Assembly: GCF_025398275.1 (NCBI RefSeq)
Contig: NZ_JAODOR010000010.1
Location: 1-64,000 of the forward strand
Direction of reading: 5' to 3'
Origin: Microbacterium memoriense
Lineage (GTDB): Bacteria; Actinomycetota; Actinomycetes; Actinomycetales; Microbacteriaceae
DNA: 64,000 bases
Shown here: positions 7,058 through 15,595 of the stretch, piece after piece
How positions within the stretch are numbered: the stretch's first letter is position 1
Layout: each line of letters starts with the position of its first letter
The notes under the pieces: generated by a model
Told to the model about the DNA's origin: nothing
What the model saw: only the letters and a program-made list of their open reading frames with translations
Databases searched by the model: none
Program-made: the position numbers and the translations under genes

Positions 7058-7966
7058 TCATGTCGGAGGAGCGAGCTCCCGAGCCCACGGCAAGTCCGCG
7101 CCCGCACGGGACACCGTGATCGCGGCCGAGGCGACGGCATCCTCACCCATCTGCCGCAGCATGGTGGCATCGAGGGTCGCGCTGCCGTGGATCAGAACCG
7201 AGTGGATGAGCGCCGCCATGAAGGTGTCACCGGCGCCGATCGTGTCGATCGTCCGGACGCGCACCGGCGGCACCTCGATCCGATGGTGCGGTGTGGCGAG
7301 GATCGCGCCATCGGCGCCGCGCGTGACGGCGACCATGCGCACACCGAGGGCCAGAACGTGATCGAGTACGTGGTCGGGAGTGAGGTCCGGGTACAACCAT
7401 CCGGCATCTTCGTCGCTCATCTTCACGACCGTCGCGAGCTTTGCGGTCGTCTCGAACGCGGATACCGCGTCCGACCGCGACCCGAGCAAAGCGGGGCGGA
7501 TGTTGGGGTCGAAGGTCACTTCGGCCGCCTCCGCAGAACGCAGAAGGTCGCGCACTGATTCTGCGCCCGGAGCGAGGAACGCGGCGACCGACCCGGTGTG
7601 CACGAGGGTCGGGGCCAGCCTGTCGATGGGCGCCAACCGACCCCAGGCGACGTCGAAGTCGTAGGCGGCCTGCCCGTCCGCTCCGATGCGCGCCACCGCG
7701 GTAGACGTCACCTCCGCACGGAAGGAATCGGCGAGGACGTGGACGCCGGACGCCTGCAAGTGCTCTCGGATCGCACGCCCGCGGTCATCGTCGGCCAGCT
7801 GTGTCAGGAGGCCGATGGACACTCCTCGGCGACCGAGCCCGAGTGCGACGTTTGCAGGGCTCCCGCCCGGGTGCTCGGTGCGGATGCCCGCTGTCTCGAC
7901 GATGTCGACGAGGGCCTCACCGACGACGAGCACATCTACAGCGCCCGGAGAGCGCCCGTCACGCAC
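7058..7966 (-). CDS. Fructokinase (PfkB family)
   Basis: A 302-residue carbohydrate kinase of the PfkB/ribokinase family. The N-terminal GEALVDIVE segment and GGSPANVALGLGRRG (near residues 34-48) bind the sugar; the C-terminal TIGAGDTF (near 241-248) carries the catalytic aspartate and anion hole. It would phosphorylate fructose released by the GH32 enzyme upstream to fructose 6-phosphate. The start overlaps the end of the GH32 gene by 8 bases, so the two are co-translated. The fructose assignment rests on this pairing; the family also contains kinases for other sugars. Confidence 0.85.
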   Translation of the reverse strand: MRDGRSPGAVDVLVVGEALVDIVETAGIRTEHPGGSPANVALGLGRRGVSIGLLTQLADDDRGRAIREHLQASGVHVLADSFRAEVTSTAVARIGADGQAAYDFDVAWGRLAPIDRLAPTLVHTGSVAAFLAPGAESVRDLLRSAEAAEVTFDPNIRPALLGSRSDAVSAFETTAKLATVVKMSDEDAGWLYPDLTPDHVLDHVLALGVRMVAVTRGADGAILATPHHRIEVPPVRVRTIDTIGAGDTFMAALIHSVLIHGSATLDATMLRQMGEDAVASAAITVSRAGADLPWARELAPPT

Positions 7967-9347
7967 GGCCCACCCGCGCCTCGCCCTCGACGCGCAGCTG
8001 CGTGAACGGCTCTGAGGGGAATACCTGCTCGGTGAGGGTCACCCGCCCGCCGTCGACGTAGATCTCGACGATCGTGGCGTCGACGACAACGAAGAGCTCG
8101 ACCTCGGTGGTGTCAGCGCCGGGCAGCGGCGCGCGGTCGATCGACGGGAATGTCGGGTGGAAGTCCGTCGCCCCGCTTCGGGTCCGATCGCTGGTGATGC
8201 TGCGGTGATCGCCGTCGACGGTGATCGCGAGGTGCTCCTCCCCGCCGGCAGACAGGACGAGTGTCTGCCGATCGCCGGGAGCGCACGGTACGGTCACCGT
8301 GAACGAGGTGAGTGCCGAGGAATCTTGCGGGAGCACGGGACGCTGGTGGATGCGCGGGATGCCCTCCTCATCCGGGACGAGAGTGACCTCGCGTGCGAGC
8401 GACATCGCCGACCGCCACGGATGGGTGGGCGTCTCGTTCGCGTAGTCCCAGTTGCTCGCCCAGCCGATCATCAGCCGTCGTCCATCCGGCACATCGTTGA
8501 ACGAGACGGCGGCGTAGTAGTCGCGACCGTAGTCCAGCCAGTCGTAGGTCGTCGGGTCGTCGGATTCGATGAGACGGTCTGCGGTGAAGGTGGTGCCGTC
8601 GAAGTCTCCGACGAAGTACTGGGTCCCCGACCCTCCGGCGATTCCGCCGGGGTTCATGCTGACGATGAGCACCCAGCGAGTGTCTTTGGTGCCCGCCACG
8701 GAGAGAGGGAAGAGGTCGGGGCATTCCCACACACCGTCGGTGGCGTGCGCAGGCCCGAAGTGCGATGCGCGGGTCCAGCTGATGAGATCGGGCGAGGTAT
8801 AGATGACCACTCGACGCGCGACCGCTTCGACGGCGACCATCACCCAGTGTCCGTCGTCCGAGCCGTGCCAGAAGACCTTCGGGTCGCGGAACTCGCTCGA
8901 GCCGATATCCAGCACAGGATTGCCCTCGTAGCGGTTCCAGGTCTGACCCTCGTCGAGGCTGTAAGCCAGCGACTGGGATTGCGACGCGGGCTCATCATCG
9001 CGGGGCGGACGGGCACTGGTGTACACGGCGACGAACGCCGTCTGCCCGGGTCCGGCGAATCCTGCGGTGTTACGCACATCGACGACCGCACTCCCCGAGA
9101 AGGCCATCTCGTCCGCAGTGAACGGGATGGCGATGTCGTGTTCGGTCCACGCCACCAGATCGGTCGAGGTGGCGTGCCCCCAGGAGATGTTTCCCCAGGT
9201 GCTGCCGTGAGGATTGGTTTGGTAGAAGAGGTGGTACGTGCCCTCGTAGTAAAGGAGCCCGTTCGGGTCGTTCAGCCAGGTGTCGCGCGTGGTGAAGTGC
9301 GCGACGGGTCGATGGGAGACGGCGGTCGTCGGGGACGTAGTGATCAC
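7959..9347 (-). CDS. GH32 beta-fructosidase
   Basis: A 462-residue glycoside hydrolase family 32 enzyme (invertase, levanase or fructan exohydrolase group). WLNDPNG (residues 24-30) carries the nucleophile Asp, FRDPKVF carries the transition-state-stabilising RDP, and WECPDLF carries the acid/base Glu. A five-bladed propeller followed by a beta-sandwich fits the length. There is no signal peptide, so it acts in the cytoplasm on sucrose or short fructans brought in by the ABC transporter of the same operon. The fructokinase gene overlaps its 3' end. Which linkage it prefers cannot be read from sequence. Confidence 0.92.
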   Translation of the reverse strand: MITTSPTTAVSHRPVAHFTTRDTWLNDPNGLLYYEGTYHLFYQTNPHGSTWGNISWGHATSTDLVAWTEHDIAIPFTADEMAFSGSAVVDVRNTAGFAGPGQTAFVAVYTSARPPRDDEPASQSQSLAYSLDEGQTWNRYEGNPVLDIGSSEFRDPKVFWHGSDDGHWVMVAVEAVARRVVIYTSPDLISWTRASHFGPAHATDGVWECPDLFPLSVAGTKDTRWVLIVSMNPGGIAGGSGTQYFVGDFDGTTFTADRLIESDDPTTYDWLDYGRDYYAAVSFNDVPDGRRLMIGWASNWDYANETPTHPWRSAMSLAREVTLVPDEEGIPRIHQRPVLPQDSSALTSFTVTVPCAPGDRQTLVLSAGGEEHLAITVDGDHRSITSDRTRSGATDFHPTFPSIDRAPLPGADTTEVELFVVVDATIVEIYVDGGRVTLTEQVFPSEPFTQLRVEGEARVGRA

Positions 9348-9401
9348 AAGTGTTCCTGGAGTCGGTGGTGGACGGTGACGTGCGGGTCGGCTCGCACGGA
9401 C

Positions 9402-9434
9402 GATGGGGGCGGGCGCCGAGCGCCCGCCCCCATC
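9402..9434 (-). terminator. Stem-loop between binding-protein and enzyme genes
   Basis: A 14-bp perfect stem (GATGGGGGCGGGCG and its complement) with a 5-base loop, 6 bp past the stop of the solute-binding lipoprotein gene and 54 bp before the GH32 start. There is no T run, so it is more likely to protect the upstream mRNA or weaken readthrough than to stop transcription fully. Such structures often raise binding-protein levels above those of downstream genes. Confidence 0.65.
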
Positions 9435-9440
9435 GAGGCG

Positions 9441-11054
9441 TTACTCGCCGCCCTGCTGGAATCGGTCGTAGGCCTGCTGATAGGTGGCCACGACGTCGTC
9501 GATGCCCAGGCCCTGAAGCTGCGTCACGTACGAATCCCACTCGGCGTCGATATTGCCGTTGACGATCCAGGACGCGAACTTCTCTTTGACCAGCGTGTTG
9601 ATGTCGGTGTTGGCGAAGGACACCTGGTCGAGTTCCTCGTTGGAGAGCATCACCGGCGGGTAGGCGTCGTTGGCCTGGAAGGGCGCATAGAACTCCGCTA
9701 CGAGGTCCTGTCGTTCCTTGGCGCGCGGTTCGGGAGCGACCACGGTTTCGAAGTCTGCGGCGGTCGTGATCTTCGGTCCGCCCGGGGCGACGCGCTGACG
9801 GCGCTCCCCCTCGGATTCCCCGCCCGTCGCGGGGATCTGCACCAGGATGCCGTCGGCGTTCTCCTCGAGCGTGACGCCGATGGGGCCCCAGTTCGACTGC
9901 GCGGACATCACCGGGTCGAAGAGCCGGTCAGCCCACCGCATGGTCGCGACGGGATACTCGTTGGCCCGCGTGATCGCCATCGCGCCGCGGCTGATCTCCT
10001 GGTTGTTCGCGACGCTCGCGAGCCGCTCGCCGTCGGTTCCCTCGAGGATTCCGACCAGGGCGTAGTCGCCGACGCGGTCTTCACCCACCATCTCCTTGCC
10101 CTCCCACCAGATGAAGGAACCGAGGATCGGAGTGTCGGACTTCCCCTTGGCGAGGTAGGCGACGTCGTCCTGCGAGAACGACTCCGGATCGATCAGGCCG
10201 TCCGCGTACCACTCACCGAGCGCAGAGACGCCCGCCTTGTACCCGTCGGTGTTCGCGGTGAACTCGACCTTGTCGTCTCTCACGATGCGGTGATCGTTGT
10301 TCTCCGGCTGTCCACCGAGGGCGGCGATCAGGTCGTGCGGGTTGGCCGCGAACGAATCGGTACGGAACGACAGCGGGATCTCGTCCGCCGCGCCGTTGCC
10401 GTTCGGGTCTTGCGTCTTGAACGCCTCCAAGGCGTCGTGGTACTCGTCGATCGTCGTCGGCATCGGCAGACCGACGGCATCGAGCCACGCCGTGTTGATG
10501 AAGATGAAGTTGGGGTAGGGCAGAATTCCCAGCTCTTCCACGGAGGGCAGCGTGTAGATGTGGCCGTCGGAGGCGGTGATGGCCGCGCGGATGTCGGGGC
10601 GCTCCTCGAGAATCGCGGTCAACGTCGGCGCATACTCTTCGACCAGATCCTCGAGCGGAAGGAGGGTGCCGTTGGTACCGTTCTGCACCACCTCGGCATC
10701 CGAGAGCCCCGAGTTGAACAGCACATCCGGCAGATCCCCGCTGGCGAGCATGAGGTTCTTCTTCTCCGCGTAGACCTGATCGGGAAGGTTCTGCCACTCG
10801 ATGGCGATATTGGTGTCTGCTTCCCACTGCTGCACGAGTTCCATCTCGGAGTAGTCGGGAGCAAGCGGCGCCTTGGAACCTCCGAAGGTCAGCGTCAGTG
10901 TCTCGTCGACGATCGGCAGTCCTTCTTCGTTGAAGCCGTAGTCCGCGGACTTGTCCTCGATGTCGGTTGCGCCCCCACCGGCGGAACAGCCGGCGAGGAG
11001 AAGTGCTCCGGTGAGCGTTGCAGTGGTGGCGATGACGAAACGGCGGTGTCTCAT
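9441..11054 (-). CDS. Extracellular sugar-binding lipoprotein (CUT1 ABC)
   Basis: A 537-residue solute-binding protein of the large LplA-like group. The type II signal peptide ends in the lipobox LLAGC with Cys at residue 23, followed by a glycine-rich linker. The size and the NNDHRIVRDDKVEF and EFYAPFQANDAYPPVM regions match binding proteins for complex oligosaccharides rather than monosaccharides. It would sit on the outer membrane face and hand substrate to the two permeases encoded just upstream. With GH32 and fructokinase downstream, the substrate is probably sucrose, kestose or short levan/inulin chains. The ATPase is missing from the operon and must be supplied elsewhere, as usual for CUT1 systems sharing MsiK. 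Confidence 0.88.
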   Translation of the reverse strand: MRHRRFVIATTATLTGALLLAGCSAGGGATDIEDKSADYGFNEEGLPIVDETLTLTFGGSKAPLAPDYSEMELVQQWEADTNIAIEWQNLPDQVYAEKKNLMLASGDLPDVLFNSGLSDAEVVQNGTNGTLLPLEDLVEEYAPTLTAILEERPDIRAAITASDGHIYTLPSVEELGILPYPNFIFINTAWLDAVGLPMPTTIDEYHDALEAFKTQDPNGNGAADEIPLSFRTDSFAANPHDLIAALGGQPENNDHRIVRDDKVEFTANTDGYKAGVSALGEWYADGLIDPESFSQDDVAYLAKGKSDTPILGSFIWWEGKEMVGEDRVGDYALVGILEGTDGERLASVANNQEISRGAMAITRANEYPVATMRWADRLFDPVMSAQSNWGPIGVTLEENADGILVQIPATGGESEGERRQRVAPGGPKITTAADFETVVAPEPRAKERQDLVAEFYAPFQANDAYPPVMLSNEELDQVSFANTDINTLVKEKFASWIVNGNIDAEWDSYVTQLQGLGIDDVVATYQQAYDRFQQGGE

Positions 11055-11091
11055 GATGTGACTTTCTTGTTGTGGTGGTGGTGGGAACGGG

Positions 11092-12075
11092 TCAGCTTTT
11101 GACGGCGCCGAGGAGCGCGCCCTTGGTGAAGTGCTTCTGCATGAACGGAAGGACGATGATCAGCGGGATCGTGGAGACGACGATCATTCCGTACTTGATC
11201 AGTTCGCCCAGCCGTTGCGCCGCGGCGTAGGAGTCGAGTGCTCCCGCGCCACCGGCGGCCGTGACCTCCGACTGGATCAGCACGTTCCGCAGCACGAGCT
11301 GGAGGGGATACATGGTCTCGTCGTTGAGGAAGATGAGCGCGTCGAAGAAGGCGTTCCAGTTCGCGACCAGGTGGATCATGATCATCAGGAAGATCAGTGG
11401 CTTCGACAGTGGCAGGACGATCTGGAAGAAGAACCGGAAGTCGTTCGCGCCGTCCAACTGCGCGGCCTCCCGCAACTCTTCCGGAACGTTGTTCTCAAAG
11501 AACGCGCGGGCGATGATCAGGTTCCAGACGCCGATCGCGCCGGGAAGGACGATCGCCCAGATCGTGTTCAGCATCCCCAGGTCACGGACGACGAGGTAGC
11601 GGGCGATCAGGCCACCGTCGATGAACATCGTGATTACGAACAGCAGCATGAAGAATGTGCGGCCGTAGAGGTCCTTCCGCGACAACGCATACGCCGCGCA
11701 GAGGATCGCCGCGACGCTGATCGCTGTGCCGACCACGGTGTACAGCACGGAGTTCCCGAACCCGCGGATGATCGTTTCATCGGCGAAGATCCGCGCGTAT
11801 CCCTCGAGCGTGAAACCCTGCGGCCACAGCCAGACATTGCCGTTGAGGATCTCGGAGGGTTCGCTGACCGAGGCGATGACGATGAAGTACAGCGGATAGA
11901 GGATGGCGACGATCGCCACCAGCAGCATCCCGATCGCGAAGAAGTTGAAGACGGGATCGGCGGCGCGGTCGCGCCAGCTCCCCCGCTTCGTGCGGGGCGG
12001 GATGGGACGGGATGCCGGGGCATCGGCAGAGGGTGTCGCTTCGGCCGCGGGCGGCGCGGGAATCATCTGAGTCAT
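11092..12075 (-). CDS. CUT1 sugar ABC permease (LplC/YtcP type)
   Basis: A 327-residue inner-membrane permease with six predicted helices after a proline-rich cytoplasmic N-terminus of about 40 residues. The ATPase-docking EAA loop reads EAAQLDGAN near residue 210. It pairs with the permease encoded 7 bp upstream and with the binding protein downstream. The large-substrate LplC type fits an oligosaccharide importer. Confidence 0.9.
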   Translation of the reverse strand: MTQMIPAPPAAEATPSADAPASRPIPPRTKRGSWRDRAADPVFNFFAIGMLLVAIVAILYPLYFIVIASVSEPSEILNGNVWLWPQGFTLEGYARIFADETIIRGFGNSVLYTVVGTAISVAAILCAAYALSRKDLYGRTFFMLLFVITMFIDGGLIARYLVVRDLGMLNTIWAIVLPGAIGVWNLIIARAFFENNVPEELREAAQLDGANDFRFFFQIVLPLSKPLIFLMIMIHLVANWNAFFDALIFLNDETMYPLQLVLRNVLIQSEVTAAGGAGALDSYAAAQRLGELIKYGMIVVSTIPLIIVLPFMQKHFTKGALLGAVKS

Positions 12076-12082
12076 GGCGTCA

Positions 12083-13048
12083 TCACCAAAGTGTCGATTG
12101 TCCGGCCCGCTTGGCGACCCAGTTGAAGGTCAGCAGCAGGACGAGGTTGATCAGGGAATTGAACAGGCCGATAGCGGCCGAATAGCTGAACTGCGCTTGC
12201 TGGAGGCCGACCTTGTAGACGTAGGTCTGAATGACCTCCGACGTCGGAAGGTTCAGATCGGTCTGCATGAGCAGCACCTTCTCGAACCCGAGGTTGAACA
12301 GGTTTCCGATCGCCAGGATGAAGAGGATCGTGATGACCGGCATGATGCCCGGGATGTCGATGTGCCGGATGCGCTGCAGCTTGCTCGCCCCGTCGACGCG
12401 AGCCGCCTCATGGAGGGCGGGGTCGATCGCCGTCAACGCGGCCAGATACACGATCATCGAGAACCCGGCGGTCTGCCAAATGTCCGAGCCGATGTAGAGG
12501 GGGCGGAACCATTCCGGTGAACCCATGAAGAAGACGGGATCTCCGCCGAAGGCGACGATCGCGTTGTTGACGATGCCAGAGCGCGGCGAGAAGAGCAGGA
12601 AGATCATCCCGACCACGACCACGACGGAGATGAATGACGGTGAGTACAGCACGGTCTGTGTGAATTTCTTGAAGCGTTCGCTCTGCAGCTGGTTCACCAC
12701 GAGGGCCAGGATGATCGGCACCGGGAAGGCGATCAACAGCCCGAGCGCGTTCACCGTGAGGGTGTTCGCGATGAGACGTTCGAACTGGAACGAGTTGACG
12801 AAGCGAACGAAGTTGTCGAGCCCCACCCACGGGCTGCCCGCGAAGCCCAGGGCCGGGTTGTAGTCACGGAACGCGATCTGCGCACCGTACATCGGCCAGT
12901 ACTTGAAGATGACGACGTAGATGACCGCAGGGGCTAGTAATACGTATAACTGCCACGAGTGGATCGCCCGGCGGACGTGCGAACGGAACCCGCGTCGTCG
13001 GCGGGGCGGCACTGACCGCGTAGGTCGGAGTGATGTTTCAGCGCTCAT
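12083..13048 (-). CDS. CUT1 sugar ABC permease (LplB type)
   Basis: A 321-residue permease with six membrane helices after a basic N-terminus (VPPRRRRGFRSHVRRA). The EAA loop reads EAARVDGAS near residue 215. The ATG at 13048 overlaps the stop of the LacI regulator gene as ATGA (13045-13048), so translation of the transporter is coupled to that of its regulator. This fixes the start; an upstream reading to 13096 lies inside the regulator gene. Confidence 0.9.
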   Translation of the reverse strand: MSAETSLRPTRSVPPRRRRGFRSHVRRAIHSWQLYVLLAPAVIYVVIFKYWPMYGAQIAFRDYNPALGFAGSPWVGLDNFVRFVNSFQFERLIANTLTVNALGLLIAFPVPIILALVVNQLQSERFKKFTQTVLYSPSFISVVVVVGMIFLLFSPRSGIVNNAIVAFGGDPVFFMGSPEWFRPLYIGSDIWQTAGFSMIVYLAALTAIDPALHEAARVDGASKLQRIRHIDIPGIMPVITILFILAIGNLFNLGFEKVLLMQTDLNLPTSEVIQTYVYKVGLQQAQFSYSAAIGLFNSLINLVLLLTFNWVAKRAGQSTLW

Positions 13049-14085
13049 ACATGCACCTTTGCATTCGCGACCGACCCGCGGGGGATCAGCCGACATTCGA
13101 TGGGATAGGCCGTGGCGGCACGTTCGTCGCCAGCGAGGAGCAGCTCCACCGCCGTGCGGGCCATCTGCTCATAGGGGAGTTCGATGGTCGTGAGGCCGGG
13201 ATCAAGATAGGGCGCCAGCATCTCGTGGTTGTCGAAACCGACGATCGAGCAGTCTTCCGGGACGCGAAGTCCCATCGATTCCAATGCGCGATAGGAGCCC
13301 CACGCCGTGCGGTCGTTACCGCAGAAGATGGCGGTCGGTCGGTCAGCGCCGGACAGGAGCTCCCGCGTGATCGCGAGGCCGTCCTCGACGATGCCGGTCC
13401 CGTAGCGCACGAGGGCGGGATTCTCGGCGATGCCGGCTTCGGCGAGCGCGCGCCGGTAGCCGGCCATCCGGCCGATCCCCGCGGGAAGGTCGCTGATCAC
13501 GGGCTGGATGTTGATCATGGCGATGCGCGTATGGCCGGCGTCGATGAGCTGCCGCGTTGCGACGTAGCCACCCAACTCCTCGTCAGGGAACACGCTCGCC
13601 ACCTTTCCCACGCGATCCTGCGCATTGACGACGACGCTGGGAATCGACTCGAGCCCCGCGGGAACGTCGAGCACGCGGTGGTACATGGAGGCATAGACGA
13701 CGCCCTTCACGCGGTACGACAGCATCATGTCGATGGCTGCCGCCTCGAGCTCCGGATCGTTGAACGTGTCCACGCTCAGGATCACGTTCCCGGTCTCCCA
13801 GGCGAGCATCTGCGCACCCTTGAGGAGCTGACCGGCGAACGGTGAGCTCGCCACCTCGTCCGAGATGAACCCGATCATTCCGGACTCGCCGCTGCGGAGT
13901 GACTTAGCGAACGCGTTGGTGCGGTACCCGAGCTCCTGAACGGCATCCATCACCCGGTCACGCGTGGCGTCGGTGACCCGACTTCCACCCACGTTATTGA
14001 GGACGAGCGAAACCGTCGCCTGAGATACCCCGGCCCGATCGGCAACCTGCCACATCGTGACTTCCGTGCGAGCGCTGCGCGCCAT
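13045..14085 (-). CDS. LacI-family regulator of the fructan operon
   Basis: A 346-residue LacI/GalR regulator. The N-terminal helix-turn-helix and hinge (VADRAGVSQATVSLVLNN, about residues 13-30) are followed by a periplasmic-binding-protein-like effector domain. The ATG at 14085 has a GAGGAGG ribosome site 8 bases upstream; a GTG nine bases earlier overlaps that site and is rejected. It is the first gene of the operon (regulator, two permeases, binding protein, GH32, fructokinase), so it controls its own synthesis. The likely effector is a fructose-containing sugar or its phosphate. Confidence 0.9.
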   Translation of the reverse strand: MARSARTEVTMWQVADRAGVSQATVSLVLNNVGGSRVTDATRDRVMDAVQELGYRTNAFAKSLRSGESGMIGFISDEVASSPFAGQLLKGAQMLAWETGNVILSVDTFNDPELEAAAIDMMLSYRVKGVVYASMYHRVLDVPAGLESIPSVVVNAQDRVGKVASVFPDEELGGYVATRQLIDAGHTRIAMINIQPVISDLPAGIGRMAGYRRALAEAGIAENPALVRYGTGIVEDGLAITRELLSGADRPTAIFCGNDRTAWGSYRALESMGLRVPEDCSIVGFDNHEMLAPYLDPGLTTIELPYEQMARTAVELLLAGDERAATAYPIECRLIPRGSVANAKVHV

Positions 14086-14125
14086 TCCGCTCACCTCCTC
14101 GTGAGTTGGTTATTCGTATGACTGG

Positions 14126-14155
14126 ACTGTAGACCCGCGCCGAGCCGTATGTCAA
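14126..14155 (-). promoter_or_regulatory. Promoter of the fructan operon
   Basis: On the minus strand, a consensus -35 TTGACA (14150-14155) and a -10 TACAGT (14126-14131) are separated by 18 bp. Transcription should start near 14119, about 35 bases before the regulator ATG. No clear LacI-type palindrome was found around it. It sits about 70 bp from the integrase remnant. Confidence 0.65.
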
Positions 14156-14226
14156 TAGGGAAAGACAGGCCGGCCTCTTCGGAGTTGGGGACGCCCCCCG
14201 ATCCCTTCTCTTCTCGGGATCCGGCG

Positions 14227-14460
14227 TGTGGGTCGCGCCTCGTCCCCTTGACGCCTGAAATCGTCGAGGCATTGCGAACCCAGCTGAGCACCGATCTCGG
14301 TTGGAACCCGTACGGTCTGCTGTGGCACCGTGCGGACGGCACACCCCTGACGAACGGCGAGATAAACCAACTTCCAGGAGGCCCTGCGTCGCGCTGGGAT
14401 TGAGCGCCCCGCAACCGTCCCCTGGCTCCGGCTATCTGCGACGCCCACTTCCAATCATCG
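14227..14460 (+). pseudogene. Decayed tyrosine integrase fragment
   Basis: A degenerate piece of a phage-type tyrosine recombinase. The readable part is SRLVPLTPEIVEALRTQL and YGLLWHRADGTPLTNGEINQ, the segment that precedes the catalytic HxxR box. A frameshift follows near 14370: the continuation (FQEALRRAGIERPA) is in another frame, and the HxxR/Tyr boxes are not recognisable. It lies between the cargo and the tRNA-proximal attachment repeat, where an integrase gene is expected. The island is therefore probably no longer able to excise on its own. Confidence 0.7.
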
Positions 14461-14565
14461 CCATTGTGCGATGAGGATGGCGGGGCAGATCTAATGCACA
14501 CATACGGGTGATGTCGTGTGATGCACTGTGGTGTTCGCCTGATGGGCAATGTGGCCCAGAAAACA

Positions 14566-14595
14566 CGAAAACCCGCGGGATTCCGCGGGTTTTCG
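14566..14595 (-). terminator. tRNA-Arg terminator hairpin
   Basis: A perfect 13-bp stem (CGAAAACCCGCGG with its complement) and a 4-base loop, about 25 bp past the 3' end of tRNA-Arg. The U-rich 3' arm on the minus-strand transcript (GGGUUUUC) fits an intrinsic terminator. A shortened version is present at 3524-3543. Confidence 0.75.
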
Positions 14596-14601
14596 ATCGT
14601 T

Positions 14602-14660
14602 ACTGTCTCAACACAGTGTGCGCCCGAAGGGACTCGAACCCCTAACCTTCTGATCCGTAG
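14602..14660 (-). repeat. Right attachment repeat (inside tRNA-Arg)
   Basis: A 59-bp sequence identical to 3549-3607. It covers 17 bases of the tRNA downstream flank and the 3' 42 bases of tRNA-Arg up to the anticodon loop. Together with the left copy it defines the ends of the integrated island. Confidence 0.9.
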
Positions 14661-14691
14661 TCAGATGCTCTATCCATTGAGCTACGGGCGC
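14619..14691 (-). tRNA. tRNA-Arg (anticodon ACG)
   Basis: A 73-base cloverleaf: acceptor GCGCCCG pairs with CGGGCGC, the anticodon stem TCTGA/TCAGA encloses loop CTACGGA (anticodon ACG, read as ICG), and the T arm is AGGGGTTCGAGTCCCTT. CCA is not encoded. The 3' 42 bases belong to the attachment repeat, so this tRNA was rebuilt by the island when it integrated. Confidence 0.95.
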
Positions 14692-14773
14692 TCAGCCAAC
14701 TCTCGAAGGCCAGCGACCAGCTTACATGAGCGTCTGCATTCCTCCCAATCGAGGGCGCGGACAGGGTGATCTC

Positions 14774-14845
14774 GGTACACGACCGCTTCGCGGTCGCACT
14801 CGATCAGCGAGGGTCGTACCGCTCCGCGGGCGCACTCGATCAGCG
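14774..14845. repeat. Two imperfect tandem copies, about 35 bp each
   Basis: Copies at 14774-14809 and 14812-14845 share CCGCT(T/C)CGCGG(T/G)CGCACTCGATCAGCG. The first contains a small hairpin (GACCGC/GCGGTC, loop TTC). It lies in the gap between tRNA-Arg and the next leftward gene, right of the island, and looks like a REP-type intergenic repeat. Function unknown. Confidence 0.55.
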
Positions 14846-14857
14846 GGCCGTGAGGAT

Positions 14858-15505
14858 CTATTCGAGCTCGTCCAGGCCGCGAGGGTCGGCGGTGCGACCG
14901 GCGACCGGGCCGGGTTCGATGCCTTCCGCGCGGAGCTCTTGCTGCTTGACCACACTCCGGCGGTGCGCGCGGAGCTTCGGCAGATCGACGAGACGGAGAG
15001 CCTGCATCCTCGCCATCCGCATACGGTCGTAGTCGGGTTCTAGATCGGGGCGCGCCGCTTCGATCCGCAGGGCGCTGTCGATGTTCTTCGATACCTCCGA
15101 CCAGGCGGCCTCCCGCGCGTCTGAGATGAGCTTGCGGAGTTCCGTCTCGTCGTCGGCACGCGCGCGCAACTCCGCGGCGACGTGCAACGACTGCTTCTGC
15201 CGACGACGAAGGTTGCGGACATCCCGCGATCGGTAATCGTGTGTGCCGCCGGATTCGGTGTGGCGACTGCGTGCGGCCTTGCGCTCGGCTTCGGCGCGGG
15301 CCGCGTCGTCCTCCGCCTCGGCTGCGAGCGTCAGAAGAGCCTCGCGCGCGTCGGGAACAAAGCGTTCCGGGTCGAAGTCCTCACCCTGGGCAAGAATGTG
15401 CACGAGGATGCTGTTCTTCAGGCTCAACCGCGTGGCTGCCGAGGCGATGTACAGCCCCTCCGCGACCACATCACGGGTTCGCACCCGTTTGCGCTTGTCG
15501 GCCAT
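14858..15505 (-). CDS. Conserved-looking hypothetical, charged coiled coil
   Basis: A 215-residue, highly charged protein with no signal or membrane segment. Long alanine/glutamate/arginine helices (AEAEDDAARAEAERKAARS near 64-82; later RNLRRRQKQSLHVAAELRAR) suggest a coiled coil. The N-terminus MADKRKRVRTRDVV is basic. It is the first gene right of the island, in core-like sequence. No function is assigned. Confidence 0.7.
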   Translation of the reverse strand: MADKRKRVRTRDVVAEGLYIASAATRLSLKNSILVHILAQGEDFDPERFVPDAREALLTLAAEAEDDAARAEAERKAARSRHTESGGTHDYRSRDVRNLRRRQKQSLHVAAELRARADDETELRKLISDAREAAWSEVSKNIDSALRIEAARPDLEPDYDRMRMARMQALRLVDLPKLRAHRRSVVKQQELRAEGIEPGPVAGRTADPRGLDELE

Positions 15506-15595
15506 GTCATCCTCCGTTCTCGATCCTAGGCAACGACGTGGGCCAGAATCGACGTCGAGGGCCTGAACAATTCAGGCGAACGGGAAAGAGTCGCG

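Noticed and set aside
8157..11102. A 981-residue rightward open frame opposite the GH32 and binding-protein genes
   Set aside because: It is the shadow frame that high-GC codon usage leaves opposite real genes; it has an Arg/Gly/Val-rich composition and no motif, while the minus strand has clear families.
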